Notes under the pieces: generated by a model
Database searches by the model: none
Seen by the model: the letters and a program-made list of their open reading frames with translations, nothing else
What the model was told of the DNA's origin: nothing
Position numbers and translations under genes: made by a program
Shown here: positions 1-7,224 of the stretch, in pieces
How positions within the stretch are numbered: position 1 is the first letter of the stretch
How the letters are laid out: the number at the start of each line of letters is the position of its first letter
Source of the DNA: JAPLLS01 sp041309145
Lineage (GTDB): Bacteria; Omnitrophota; Gorgyraeia; Gygaellales; Profunditerraquicolaceae
Reading direction: 5' to 3'
DNA length: 19,508 nt
NCBI GenBank assembly: GCA_041309145.1
Contig: JBFZAG010000146.1
Span: 1-19,508, forward strand

Positions 1-51
1 GAAATTTATGAACCCCTCTTTGCTGATGTGTTTTACCAGGAACCCCACTTC
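1..51. repeat. Exact 51-bp direct repeat of bases 418-468
   Basis: Bases 1-51 are identical to 418-468. The match stops at 52/469, where the flanks differ (TTCCTGG against ATCCATG). The offset is 417 bp, exactly 139 codons, so the frame is kept. Both copies lie in the M42 peptidase gene. The left end of the match is unresolved because it runs off the window. Confidence 0.95.
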
Positions 52-654
52 TTCCTGGACGGTGGCCACCGCGTAAACTTCAGCGGGAACTTTAAGTTTT
101 TCCATGATCTTGATCAGGGCAAAACAGCCTACCCGGTCGTCGATGGCTTTGCCGTAACACAGATCCCCGTTTAAAATGCCGGCGTCGGCGTCAAAAACTA
201 TGGAATCAGCGATCTCCACTTTCTTCTGGGCCTCTTCTTTATTCTTGCAGCCGATATCGATGAACATATCCTCGTATTTTACGGTGCGCTTGCCTTCTTC
301 CTCTTTCATCAGATGCGGAGGCTTGGCTCCGATAATGCCGCGGATATCGCCTTTTTTAGTTTTTATGACCACCCTCTGGCCGAGCAGGATCCGGTCGTCG
401 ATGCCTCCGACCTTGATGAAATTTATGAACCCCTCTTTGCTGATGTGTTTTACCAGGAACCCCACTTCATCCATGTGCGCGGCGATCATGATCTTTTTTT
501 TGCCTTTGCCTTTTCTGGCGATCACGTTGCCGAAATTGTCTACAATGACTTCGGAACAGCTTTTCTTCAGCTGCTCTTTCATGATCCCGGTGATCTCTTT
601 TTCGTATCCTGAGATCCCGGAGGCGTCCAGGATTTTCTTAAGCAATAAATCCAT
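1..654 (-). CDS. M42 family aminopeptidase (FrvX/glutamyl aminopeptidase type), N-terminal part, cut by window edge
   Basis: M42 enzymes are cytoplasmic, dinuclear-metal aminopeptidases that form large tetrahedral shells and trim short peptides. The reading frame starts at ATG 654, behind a GGAGG placed 8 nt upstream, and runs 218 codons to the window edge. Visible motifs fit the family: AAHMDEVG at residues 58-65 (metal ligand H60), GKAIDDRVGC at 168-177 (bridging Asp D172) and QEEVG at 200-204 (catalytic Glu pair). Family members normally continue with a Gly/Ala-rich segment after QEEVG. Here residues 202-218 instead exactly repeat residues 63-79, because bases 1-51 copy bases 418-468. The true sequence beyond G204 is therefore uncertain: a misassembly or an in-frame tandem duplication. 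The gene follows dapB by 56 bp in the same direction, so it may be the last gene of the arg-dap run. Family assignment is confident; substrate is not known. Confidence 0.85.
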   Translation of the reverse strand, partial: MDLLLKKILDASGISGYEKEITGIMKEQLKKSCSEVIVDNFGNVIARKGKGKKKIMIAAHMDEVGFLVKHISKEGFINFIKVGGIDDRILLGQRVVIKTKKGDIRGIIGAKPPHLMKEEEGKRTVKYEDMFIDIGCKNKEEAQKKVEIADSIVFDADAGILNGDLCYGKAIDDRVGCFALIKIMEKLKVPAEVYAVATVQEEVGFLVKHISKEGFINF

Positions 655-685
655 TATCTTATCCTCCAGTTATACGCTCTGACCA

Positions 686-706
686 TACCCACCCCAGGGG
701 TGGGTA
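686..706. repeat. Short perfect palindrome between dapB and the peptidase gene
   Basis: Arms TACCCACCCC (686-695) and GGGGTGGGTA (697-706) are perfect complements around one central A. The palindrome occupies the 56-bp gap between dapB and the M42 gene. It is not followed by a T-run on the minus strand, so it is not a standard intrinsic terminator. It could be a REP-like repeat or an mRNA processing hairpin; copy number in the genome would tell. Confidence 0.75.
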
Positions 707-710
707 AAGG

Positions 711-1430
711 TTAAACTTTGCCGAACAGCACATCCTGCATAGTGTAGAGCCCCGCGGGCTTGTTGGCGATCCACTTCGCCGCTTTTAAAGCTCCGACCAC
801 AAAAAGGTCCCTGCTGTGAGCCTGATGCTTGATCTCGATGCGTTCGGAATTTCCGCAGAAGATGACCGTGTGGTCGCCGAAAATATCCCCCAGCCGGACA
901 GAATGGGTCGGGATCGTCTTTGCGGTCACGCCGGTAATGACCTCGGCCATTTTCTTGGCCGTTCCCGAAGGCGCGTCTTTCTTGAATTTATGGTGCGCTT
1001 CCATTATCTCAATACTGTAATCCGGGCCCAATTTCCTGGCGATCTCCGGCAGAATATTAAACAGGGTGTTGACCCCGATGGACATATTGGGAGAAAAAAC
1101 CACCGGGACCACTTTGGAAACTTCTTCGACTTTCTTGACCTGGGCCTCGCTTAAACCGGTCGTGCCCAGGACCAGACCTTTTTTGTACCTGGCCACATAA
1201 TCCAGATGGGTTTCCGAGGCTTCCGGGGTGGTGAAATCCACGAAGACATCGATAAGAAACATTCCGTCGGGATTGGAGGAGATCTTGAGTTTGCCGATCT
1301 CTTTTCCGATCTCGGGTATGCCCCGGCGTTCCAGGGCAAAGGTCATTTCAAGATCTTTGTCCTGCTGGGCGAGTTCGATGATCCTTCTTCCCATTTTGCC
1401 GATCGCGCCGGCCACTCCTAGTTTTATCAT
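711..1430 (-). CDS. dapB: 4-hydroxy-tetrahydrodipicolinate reductase
   Basis: DapB reduces 4-hydroxy-tetrahydrodipicolinate with NAD(P)H to tetrahydrodipicolinate, the second committed step towards DAP and lysine. The protein has 239 residues, close to the short form of the family. The N-terminal Rossmann motif is GVAGAIGKMG (residues 5-14). The catalytic segment EAHHKFKKDAPSGTA starts at residue 144, with the His pair H146/H147 and catalytic Lys K150. Two adjacent ATGs exist (1433 and 1430). I chose 1430 because the AGGAG is 6 nt from it but only 3 nt from the first. dapA ends a few bases upstream, so the two genes are almost certainly translated from one message and catalyse consecutive steps. 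Confidence 0.96.
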   Translation of the reverse strand: MIKLGVAGAIGKMGRRIIELAQQDKDLEMTFALERRGIPEIGKEIGKLKISSNPDGMFLIDVFVDFTTPEASETHLDYVARYKKGLVLGTTGLSEAQVKKVEEVSKVVPVVFSPNMSIGVNTLFNILPEIARKLGPDYSIEIMEAHHKFKKDAPSGTAKKMAEVITGVTAKTIPTHSVRLGDIFGDHTVIFCGNSERIEIKHQAHSRDLFVVGALKAAKWIANKPAGLYTMQDVLFGKV

Positions 1431-1439
1431 CATTGTCTC

Positions 1440-2348
1440 CTATTTCAATAATCCGTAATCTTTAAGCGCCTTCTTTAATTTCTCGGCGTTTTCCGGCAGC
1501 ATCGCGGTCATCGGCAAGCGCAGGTCCGGCTCGCAAATGCCCAGCATGCCCATCGCGGTCTTCACCGGAATAGGATTGGTCTCGATGAACATGGCTTTGA
1601 CCAAAGGCAATAATCTGTAATAGATGCTCTGGGCTTTGGCGATATTGCCTTTCTGGAATTCTTTGACCAGGTTAGCCACGTCCCGGGGCACGATGTTCGC
1701 CACTACGGAAATGATCCCGGTGCCGCCGATGGACAAAACCGGCAAAGTCAGTCCGTCGTCGCCGGAAAGCAGGTCGAAATCCTCCGGGCACAGGGCTTTG
1801 ATCCGGGCCATCTGCTCCAGATTCCCGGAAGCTTCTTTTACCCCCACGATATTTTTGCAGTCCCGGGCCAGCTTGGCTATGGTTTCCGGCTCGATGTTGA
1901 CCCCGGTGCGCGAGGCGATGTTGTAAAGCACGATGGGAATATCCACGGCCTCGGCAATGGCTTTAAAATGCTGGTAAAGTCCGGTTTGAGTCGGCCGGTT
2001 ATAATACGGAGACACCTGCAGAGAGGCGCTTGCTCCGCTGGCGGCCGCGTGCTTGGTCAGATTGATCGCTTCTTCCGTGGAATTGGAGCCGGTTCCGGCG
2101 ATAACCGGGACCCTTTTGTCAACCCGCTCTATGGTGATCTCGATGACCCTTTCATGTTCAGCGGTAGAGAGGGTCGCGGATTCTCCGGTCGTTCCGCAAG
2201 GCACAATGCCGGAGCTGCCGTTCTTGATCTGGAAATCGATCAGTTCTTTTAATTTCTTTTCATCAACTTTGCCGGTTTTTCTGGCCGAAGCAGAACCGCC
2301 CATCCCGGAAAACGGGGTTACCAGCGCGACTATTGAACCGCTAAACAT
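1440..2348 (-). CDS. dapA: 4-hydroxy-tetrahydrodipicolinate synthase
   Basis: DapA condenses pyruvate with aspartate semialdehyde through a Schiff base, the entry step to DAP and lysine. The protein has 302 residues and is a (beta/alpha)8 barrel. Visible signatures are CGTTGESATL at about 51-60, SPYYNRPTQ at 113-121, the catalytic Tyr in LYNIASRTG (Y142) and the Schiff-base Lys in GVKEASGNL (K171). Compared with the E. coli enzyme there are about ten extra residues after the first strand (SGMGGSASARKTG, residues 14-26), so motif numbering is shifted by about ten. The start at 2348 overlaps the end of dapF by 8 nt, with AAGGAG upstream, so coupling is likely. I see no lysine leader or riboswitch nearby. 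Confidence 0.97.
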   Translation of the reverse strand: MFSGSIVALVTPFSGMGGSASARKTGKVDEKKLKELIDFQIKNGSSGIVPCGTTGESATLSTAEHERVIEITIERVDKRVPVIAGTGSNSTEEAINLTKHAAASGASASLQVSPYYNRPTQTGLYQHFKAIAEAVDIPIVLYNIASRTGVNIEPETIAKLARDCKNIVGVKEASGNLEQMARIKALCPEDFDLLSGDDGLTLPVLSIGGTGIISVVANIVPRDVANLVKEFQKGNIAKAQSIYYRLLPLVKAMFIETNPIPVKTAMGMLGICEPDLRLPMTAMLPENAEKLKKALKDYGLLK

Positions 2349-3174
2349 AGTATTCTCCTTTGTAGACTAACCTGGCTTTGCCTTCCAGCCAGACATCCTT
2401 GAATCCCTTCGCAAATTTTTTAAAACTGACCTTCAGTATTTCCCCGCCGGCTGTGCGCACATCGATCTTATTGACATCTTCGGCCATTTTCAGGCTGGTG
2501 ATCAGCGCCGCCGCAGTAGAGCCGGTGCCGCAGGCAAGGGTTTCACTTTCGACTCCCCTTTCATAAGTCCTGATCCTGATGGAATCGCGGCTTACTGCCT
2601 CGACAAAATTAACATTAGTGCCGGCCGGGGCGAAATGAGGATGATAGCGCAATTGCCGGCCCAGGGTATTGACGTCGATCTTATCCAGCCCTTGCACGAA
2701 GATGACAATGTGCGGAACTCCGGTATTGATGAAATTGACTTTGAGCCTCCTGCCGTCTAACAAAAGAGGGATATCCAGTTTTAAATCTTTGGGATCGGTA
2801 AGATTGACCATGACGTTATCCTGATCCACCCTGGCCTTGACAATGCCGGCCATTGTCTCCATTTTTACAAAAAGATCTTTGCCGGCTTTGCCGCCCGCGA
2901 AAAAGTTATAGGCAAAACACCTGGCCCCGTTGCCGCACATCTGAGCTTCCGAGCCGTCAGCATTAAAGATGCGCATTTTTATATCCGCGGCCCGGGATCT
3001 TTCCATCACTAAAAGCCCGTCCGCTCCCGCCCCGAATTTCCGGTCGCAGATCCTGCCAGCCAGATTTTTTAGCTGGCCGGTCGAGCGGATCCGGTAAACC
3101 CGGTTGTCGATCAGAACAAAATCATTACCCGCGCCTACCAGTTTGACGAATTTTATTTGCTCTTTTTTAATCAT
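2341..3174 (-). CDS. dapF: Diaminopimelate epimerase
   Basis: DapF is a cofactor-independent epimerase that converts LL-DAP to meso-DAP, which goes into peptidoglycan or to LysA. The protein has 277 residues, normal for the family. The two catalytic cysteines are in MCGNGARC (C80) and ETLACGTGST (C215). The N-terminal GAGNDFVLIDN block is also typical. The ATG at 3174 has AGGAG about 10 nt upstream. The gene overlaps dapA by 8 nt. Upstream it is separated from lysA by 167 bp of AT-rich repeat, so it may have its own control point. DapD/DapE or DapL, which would supply LL-DAP, are not in this window. Confidence 0.97.
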   Translation of the reverse strand: MIKKEQIKFVKLVGAGNDFVLIDNRVYRIRSTGQLKNLAGRICDRKFGAGADGLLVMERSRAADIKMRIFNADGSEAQMCGNGARCFAYNFFAGGKAGKDLFVKMETMAGIVKARVDQDNVMVNLTDPKDLKLDIPLLLDGRRLKVNFINTGVPHIVIFVQGLDKIDVNTLGRQLRYHPHFAPAGTNVNFVEAVSRDSIRIRTYERGVESETLACGTGSTAAALITSLKMAEDVNKIDVRTAGGEILKVSFKKFAKGFKDVWLEGKARLVYKGEYYV

Positions 3175-3181
3175 TATAATA

Positions 3182-3340
3182 TTACTCCTATTTACTCAAA
3201 CTTACTCGCTTTTACTCTCATAATTATTTTTCTTTCTTAAATTCTCCTCGGAAACTTAACCGAATTTACCTATTTATAACTATTTTACTTTTATTATTTC
3301 AAATATACTTAAACTTACTTATATTTACTCAAACTTACTC
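3182..3340. repeat. AT-rich spacer with helically phased TTACTC repeats (10-bp period)
   Basis: The lysA-dapF gap carries two clusters of a 10-bp repeat. Near dapF, TTACTC starts at 3182, 3192, 3202 and 3212, exactly 10 bp apart. Near lysA, TTACTC starts at 3325 and 3335, with in-phase variants at 3315 and 3285 (TTACTT) and 3305 (ATACTT). A 19-bp segment is identical at 3189-3207 and 3322-3340. The stretch between is AT-rich with looser TTAC-like matches. On the minus strand the units read GAGTAA. They contain in-frame stops, so this is not coding. A protein-binding array on one DNA face, a degenerate satellite, or a repeat-family insertion are all possible. Confidence 0.85.
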
Positions 3341-3341
3341 A

Positions 3342-4583
3342 CTAGATCTCATTGCGGACGAGATCCTTTAAACTTTCTCTCTTGCGGATAAGCTTGGCCT
3401 GGCCGCCTTTTACCAGCACTTCCGCCGGCCTGCGCCGGGAATTATAATTGCTGGCCATGCTGAAGCCGTAAGCTCCGGTGCACATGACCGCGATATGATC
3501 TCCGGATTTTACCGCGGGCAGGTTCCTGGCTTTAGCTAAAAAATCACCGCTTTCGCAGATCGGGCCGACTACGTCGACTTTGATCTTCTTGGCTCCGGCA
3601 ACGGCTCTTAAAGGGACGATCTCATGATGGGCATCGTAAAGCGAAGGCCGGATAAGATCGTTCATTCCCGCGTCGACGATCAAAAAATTCTTCAGCGGGG
3701 TCTTTTTAAGATATAGCACTTTGGCCACCAGGATCGCGGCTGAACCGATGATAAACCTGCCCGGCTCCATGACGATCTTCAAACCGCTACCCTTGAGTAT
3801 CGGCAAAACTTTTCCGGCGAACTCGTCGGCGGTCTGGGGTTTTTCATTATGATAGACTATCCCCAGCCCTCCCCCTATGTTCAAATATTCGATATCTATC
3901 CCTTTAAGCCTGAGCCCGGAGATAAAAGCGATGACTTTTTTGATCGCTTCGACAAAAGGCGCTGCGTCAGTGATCTGCGAGCCGATATGGATATGGATAC
4001 CCCGGATGTTCACGTTAGCCAGCTTCCGGCCCAGCAATATGATCTTGCTGGCTGTGGAAAAATCGATCCCGAACTTATTGGTCAGTTTGCCCGTGGTGAT
4101 GTAATGATGGGTCTTAGGCGCGACGTCGGGGTTTATCCTGATGGCGACATTTGTTTTTCTGGCCAGGCGGCCGGCGATACGGTTGATGTTGGCCAGCTCC
4201 GGCAGCGATTCCACGTTAAAGAATTTTATCCCCTTGCGGATCGCCTCTTCGATCTCGCTGTCAGTCTTGCCTACGGAAGCGTAAACTATCTTGTCCGGAG
4301 AGCATCCCGCTTTGAGAGCGCGGAACAATTCTCCGCCTGAGACAATATCCAGGCCGGCGCCCTGAGCTACCAGCGCCCTTAAGATCGAAAGGTTGGAATT
4401 AGCCTTGACCGAATAGCAGATCAAAGGATCGACCGCCTGAAAAGCCTTCTTTAATTTCAGGAAATGGCTGATAAAAGTATTGTAGCTGTAAACATACAAA
4501 GGGGTGTTGTATTTTTTGGCCAGAGCGCTGACCGGGACCGCTTCGCAGTAAAACTTATTGCCCTTGAACCTGAACTCGTGCAT
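3342..4583 (-). CDS. lysA: Diaminopimelate decarboxylase
   Basis: LysA is a PLP fold-III (alanine racemase-like barrel) decarboxylase that turns meso-DAP into lysine. The protein has 413 residues, typical of the family. The PLP lysine is K60 in CYSVKANSN. Other signatures are the GGGLGI phosphate-binding glycines, EPGRFI, the CESGDFLAKAR catalytic Cys/Glu block and GAYGFSMASNYN near the C-terminus. It follows argH by 36 bp in the same direction, joining the arginine genes to the lysine/DAP genes. The start at 4583 has AGGA close by, with a stronger AAAGGAG further upstream. It is the last enzyme of the lysine branch yet stands first among the DAP genes here. Confidence 0.97.
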   Translation of the reverse strand: MHEFRFKGNKFYCEAVPVSALAKKYNTPLYVYSYNTFISHFLKLKKAFQAVDPLICYSVKANSNLSILRALVAQGAGLDIVSGGELFRALKAGCSPDKIVYASVGKTDSEIEEAIRKGIKFFNVESLPELANINRIAGRLARKTNVAIRINPDVAPKTHHYITTGKLTNKFGIDFSTASKIILLGRKLANVNIRGIHIHIGSQITDAAPFVEAIKKVIAFISGLRLKGIDIEYLNIGGGLGIVYHNEKPQTADEFAGKVLPILKGSGLKIVMEPGRFIIGSAAILVAKVLYLKKTPLKNFLIVDAGMNDLIRPSLYDAHHEIVPLRAVAGAKKIKVDVVGPICESGDFLAKARNLPAVKSGDHIAVMCTGAYGFSMASNYNSRRRPAEVLVKGGQAKLIRKRESLKDLVRNEI

Positions 4584-4619
4584 ATTTTCCTGTTATTCTC
4601 CTTTAAAGAACGCCGGGGA

Positions 4620-5975
4620 TCAAGAGTCCTGCACCGAACGTTTGGTTTTAACGGCAAAAGCCGGGCTGAATATCTTTTTGATCTCTTTTTTATCCAAATG
4701 GGGAGAAAAATCCTTCAATATCCTGTCCACTATGTCGGTCAGCTTGACCTTTTTCTCTTCGGAATAACGGATCAGCTTGCCGATGACTTCATGGGCGGTT
4801 TTAAAAGGCATGCCTTTACCCACCAGATGCTCGGCCAGCTCAGTGGCGTAGAGGCTTTCGTCTTCCAGCGCCTTATCTACGACTTCAGTGTTTATTTTTA
4901 TCCCCCGCAGGAACCTGGCGAGAATAGAAAGCTCGCTTTTGATTATTTCCACCGATGAGAACAAAGGCTCTTTATCCAGCTGCATGTCCCGGTTGTAAGT
5001 CAACGGCAGACCTTTCATCGTGGTCAGCAAAGAAAACAGGTTCCCGTGGATCCGGCCGGTATACCCCCGGACCAGCTCCAGAAAATCCGGGTTCTTTTTA
5101 TGGGGCATGTGGCTGGAGCCGGTGCAGAATTCTTCCGGCAGGTCCAGGTAGTTGAACTCTTTGGTCGAATAGAGGATGAAATCCTCGGCCATCCGGGAAA
5201 GATGCATCTGCATTACCGCTAAAATGCTCAGGAATTCCACGATAAAATCCCGGGAGCTGACGTTATCCAGGGAATTCTGGGTCAAAGAAATCTTAAAAGG
5301 GAAATCCCGGGAATATTTTTTGATGAATTCCTTGATCGCTTTGTCGTAATCCTCTTTCTTGATGAAAGAGCCGGCCAGCGCGCCCGCCCCGAGGCAGATC
5401 TCGGTGTTCTTGCAATAATGCTCCAGGTGTTTCAGGTCCCGTTCCAGCATCCGGGCGAAGCTCAGGATGTAATTGGCGAATTTGATCACCTGCGCCCGTC
5501 GGGTGTGGGTGTATCCCACGAAAAAATTATCCTTGTACTTGCTGGCCAGCCCGAACAGAGAAACAAAAACGTTAGCCAGCAGGCTTTCGATCTCCAGCCC
5601 CTGGTGGATGCAATAATATTTTTCGTCGAAGACCACCTGGTCGTTGCGGGAACGGAAGCTGTGCAGTTTTAAAGCGATGTTCTTGTGTTTTTTCTCCAGC
5701 CGGTTCTGGATCTCGGTATGGATATCCTCGGAAAGAGGGTCGAACTTGAATTTTCCGTATTTGATCTCTTTAAGGATAGACAAAAGCACCATCTCCAGCT
5801 TATGCCCTTCTTCGACTTTGAGGACATTGGTGTAAACCAGGGCGCTGACATGGATCATAGAGTGGTAGATATCGTACATCGCCAGCTTGTAATCGTACTG
5901 GATGGATTTCTGGAAAAGATAAAATTCGTCATCCAGCTGTTTTTTGAACCTTCCCCCCCACAACTTTTCCGCCAT
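4620..5975 (-). CDS. argH: Argininosuccinate lyase (divergent)
   Basis: ArgH splits argininosuccinate to arginine and fumarate, the last step of arginine synthesis; it works as a homotetramer. The protein has 451 residues. Family features are the LWGGRF start, SEDIHTEI, SRNDQV, GYTH, LGAGALAG and the signature loop GSSHMPHKKNP with the catalytic Ser. Several normally invariant neighbours differ: LHSFRSRNDQ for LHTGRSRNDQ, GYTHTRRAQ for GYTHLQRAQ, GSSHMPHKKNP for GSSIMPQKKNP, and NVSSRD for the usual VSDRD. The key His, Ser and Lys are kept, so it is probably active but belongs to a diverged subfamily. GAGGAAG precedes the start. Its place directly after argG supports the ArgH role over other fumarase/aspartase-superfamily lyases. 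Confidence 0.92.
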   Translation of the reverse strand: MAEKLWGGRFKKQLDDEFYLFQKSIQYDYKLAMYDIYHSMIHVSALVYTNVLKVEEGHKLEMVLLSILKEIKYGKFKFDPLSEDIHTEIQNRLEKKHKNIALKLHSFRSRNDQVVFDEKYYCIHQGLEIESLLANVFVSLFGLASKYKDNFFVGYTHTRRAQVIKFANYILSFARMLERDLKHLEHYCKNTEICLGAGALAGSFIKKEDYDKAIKEFIKKYSRDFPFKISLTQNSLDNVSSRDFIVEFLSILAVMQMHLSRMAEDFILYSTKEFNYLDLPEEFCTGSSHMPHKKNPDFLELVRGYTGRIHGNLFSLLTTMKGLPLTYNRDMQLDKEPLFSSVEIIKSELSILARFLRGIKINTEVVDKALEDESLYATELAEHLVGKGMPFKTAHEVIGKLIRYSEEKKVKLTDIVDRILKDFSPHLDKKEIKKIFSPAFAVKTKRSVQDS

Positions 5976-6004
5976 AGCTTCCTCGTTTCTTAGTAAGTAT
6001 CACC

Positions 6005-6032
6005 TGTGACTTGTGACCTTGTGAATTGTGAC
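6005..6032. repeat. Short tandem TGTGA units in the argG-argH gap
   Basis: TGTGA starts at 6005, 6012, 6020 and 6027, giving four units of 7-8 bp (minus strand TCACA). They fill most of the 62-bp gap between argG and argH. Similar units occur at 16178 and 16186 in the gap between the two permease genes. No function is evident. Confidence 0.7.
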
Positions 6033-6037
6033 CTGAT

Positions 6038-7207
6038 TTACCTCTTATACGGCATCCCCCAAAGTTTAATGAACCCCTCAGCCAGCTTCTGGTCAAACTG
6101 GTCTTCTTTTCCGTAGGTCGCCAGCTCTTTTTTATAAAGCGAATTCGGGGATTGCCTGCCGACAGCCGCGCAAATGCCTTTAAAGAGCTTCAGCCTGATC
6201 GTGCCGGTCACCCGGTCCTGAGTGGAATTTACAAACCCGTCCAGGGCGTCTTTAAGCTGGGAATACCACAGCCCGTAATAGATCAGCTCCGCGTATTTTA
6301 AAGAGATCATCTCCTTGAAATGCTGCACTTCCCGGTCCAGGACCAGCGCTTCCAGTTCGCGGTGAGCGGCGTAGATTATGGTGGCCGCGGGAGCCTCGTA
6401 GATCTCCCGGGATTTGATCCCCACCAGCCTGTTCTCGACCATGTCCGACCGTCCGATCGAATAATCTCCGCCGATCTGGTTAAGCAGAGCGATCATCTCT
6501 TTCAGGCCATAGGCTTTGCCGTCCACTTTAGACGGCACCCCTTTCTTAAAAGATATCTCCACGTATTTAGGATAGGTCGAAGCGCCGCTGGGGCTTTTGG
6601 TCATGATATAGGCGTCTTCCGGCGGTTCCTGGTCCAGGTTTTCCAGGATACCCGCCTCGATGCTGATCCCCCAAAGGTTGCGGTCCAGGCTGTAGACTTT
6701 CTTTTTGGTCACGTCTATCGGAATATTGTTCTTCAGGGCGTAATCTATTTCTTCCTCCCGGGACTTGAACTCCCAAACCCTCAGAGGCGCGATGATCTTT
6801 AATTTCGGGTCCAGGATCCCCGTGGTCACTTCCAGGCGGACCTGGTCATTGCCTTTTCCGGTGCATCCGTGTCCGACATATTCGGCTTTTTCTTTATGCG
6901 CCACTTCCACCAGGTATTTGGCGATCAGGGGCCGGCCTAAAGCGGTAGCCAGAAGATACTTGCCCTCGTATACGGCGTTAGCTTTGACCGCAGGGATAAT
7001 GAAATCCCGGATGAATTCGTCCCTGAGATCTTTGATATAGACTTTTAAAGCTCCACCAGCCAAAGCCCGGGCTTCGATCTTCTGAAAGTCTTCCCCCTGG
7101 CCGAGATCAGCTATAAAACAGATCACCTCAAACCCTTTATCCTTAAGCCATTTGATGGCGCAGGAAGTATCCAATCCGCCAGAATAGGCCAATACGATTT
7201 TTTTCAT
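6038..7207 (-). CDS. argG: Argininosuccinate synthase
   Basis: ArgG joins citrulline and aspartate with ATP through a citrulline-adenylate. The protein has 389 residues, usual for the family. The N-type ATP pyrophosphatase P-loop AYSGGLDTS lies at residues 7-15. Further signatures are YVGHGCTGKGNDQVR in the aspartate/citrulline-binding region and the C-terminal QSPNSLYKKELATY. GGAG sits about 8 nt before the ATG. It follows argF by 17 bp and feeds argH, so three consecutive steps are encoded in order. I see nothing unusual in the motifs. Confidence 0.97.
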   Translation of the reverse strand: MKKIVLAYSGGLDTSCAIKWLKDKGFEVICFIADLGQGEDFQKIEARALAGGALKVYIKDLRDEFIRDFIIPAVKANAVYEGKYLLATALGRPLIAKYLVEVAHKEKAEYVGHGCTGKGNDQVRLEVTTGILDPKLKIIAPLRVWEFKSREEEIDYALKNNIPIDVTKKKVYSLDRNLWGISIEAGILENLDQEPPEDAYIMTKSPSGASTYPKYVEISFKKGVPSKVDGKAYGLKEMIALLNQIGGDYSIGRSDMVENRLVGIKSREIYEAPAATIIYAAHRELEALVLDREVQHFKEMISLKYAELIYYGLWYSQLKDALDGFVNSTQDRVTGTIRLKLFKGICAAVGRQSPNSLYKKELATYGKEDQFDQKLAEGFIKLWGMPYKR

Positions 7208-7224
7208 CTCTAAACTCCGTGTGG

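Noticed and set aside
3182..3340. CRISPR-like or coding reading of the TTACTC array
   Set aside because: Units are 10 bp with no unique spacers of CRISPR length. On the minus strand GAGTAA gives repeated stops, and the only tiny frame there (MRVKASKFE) has its ribosome-binding site too far away.
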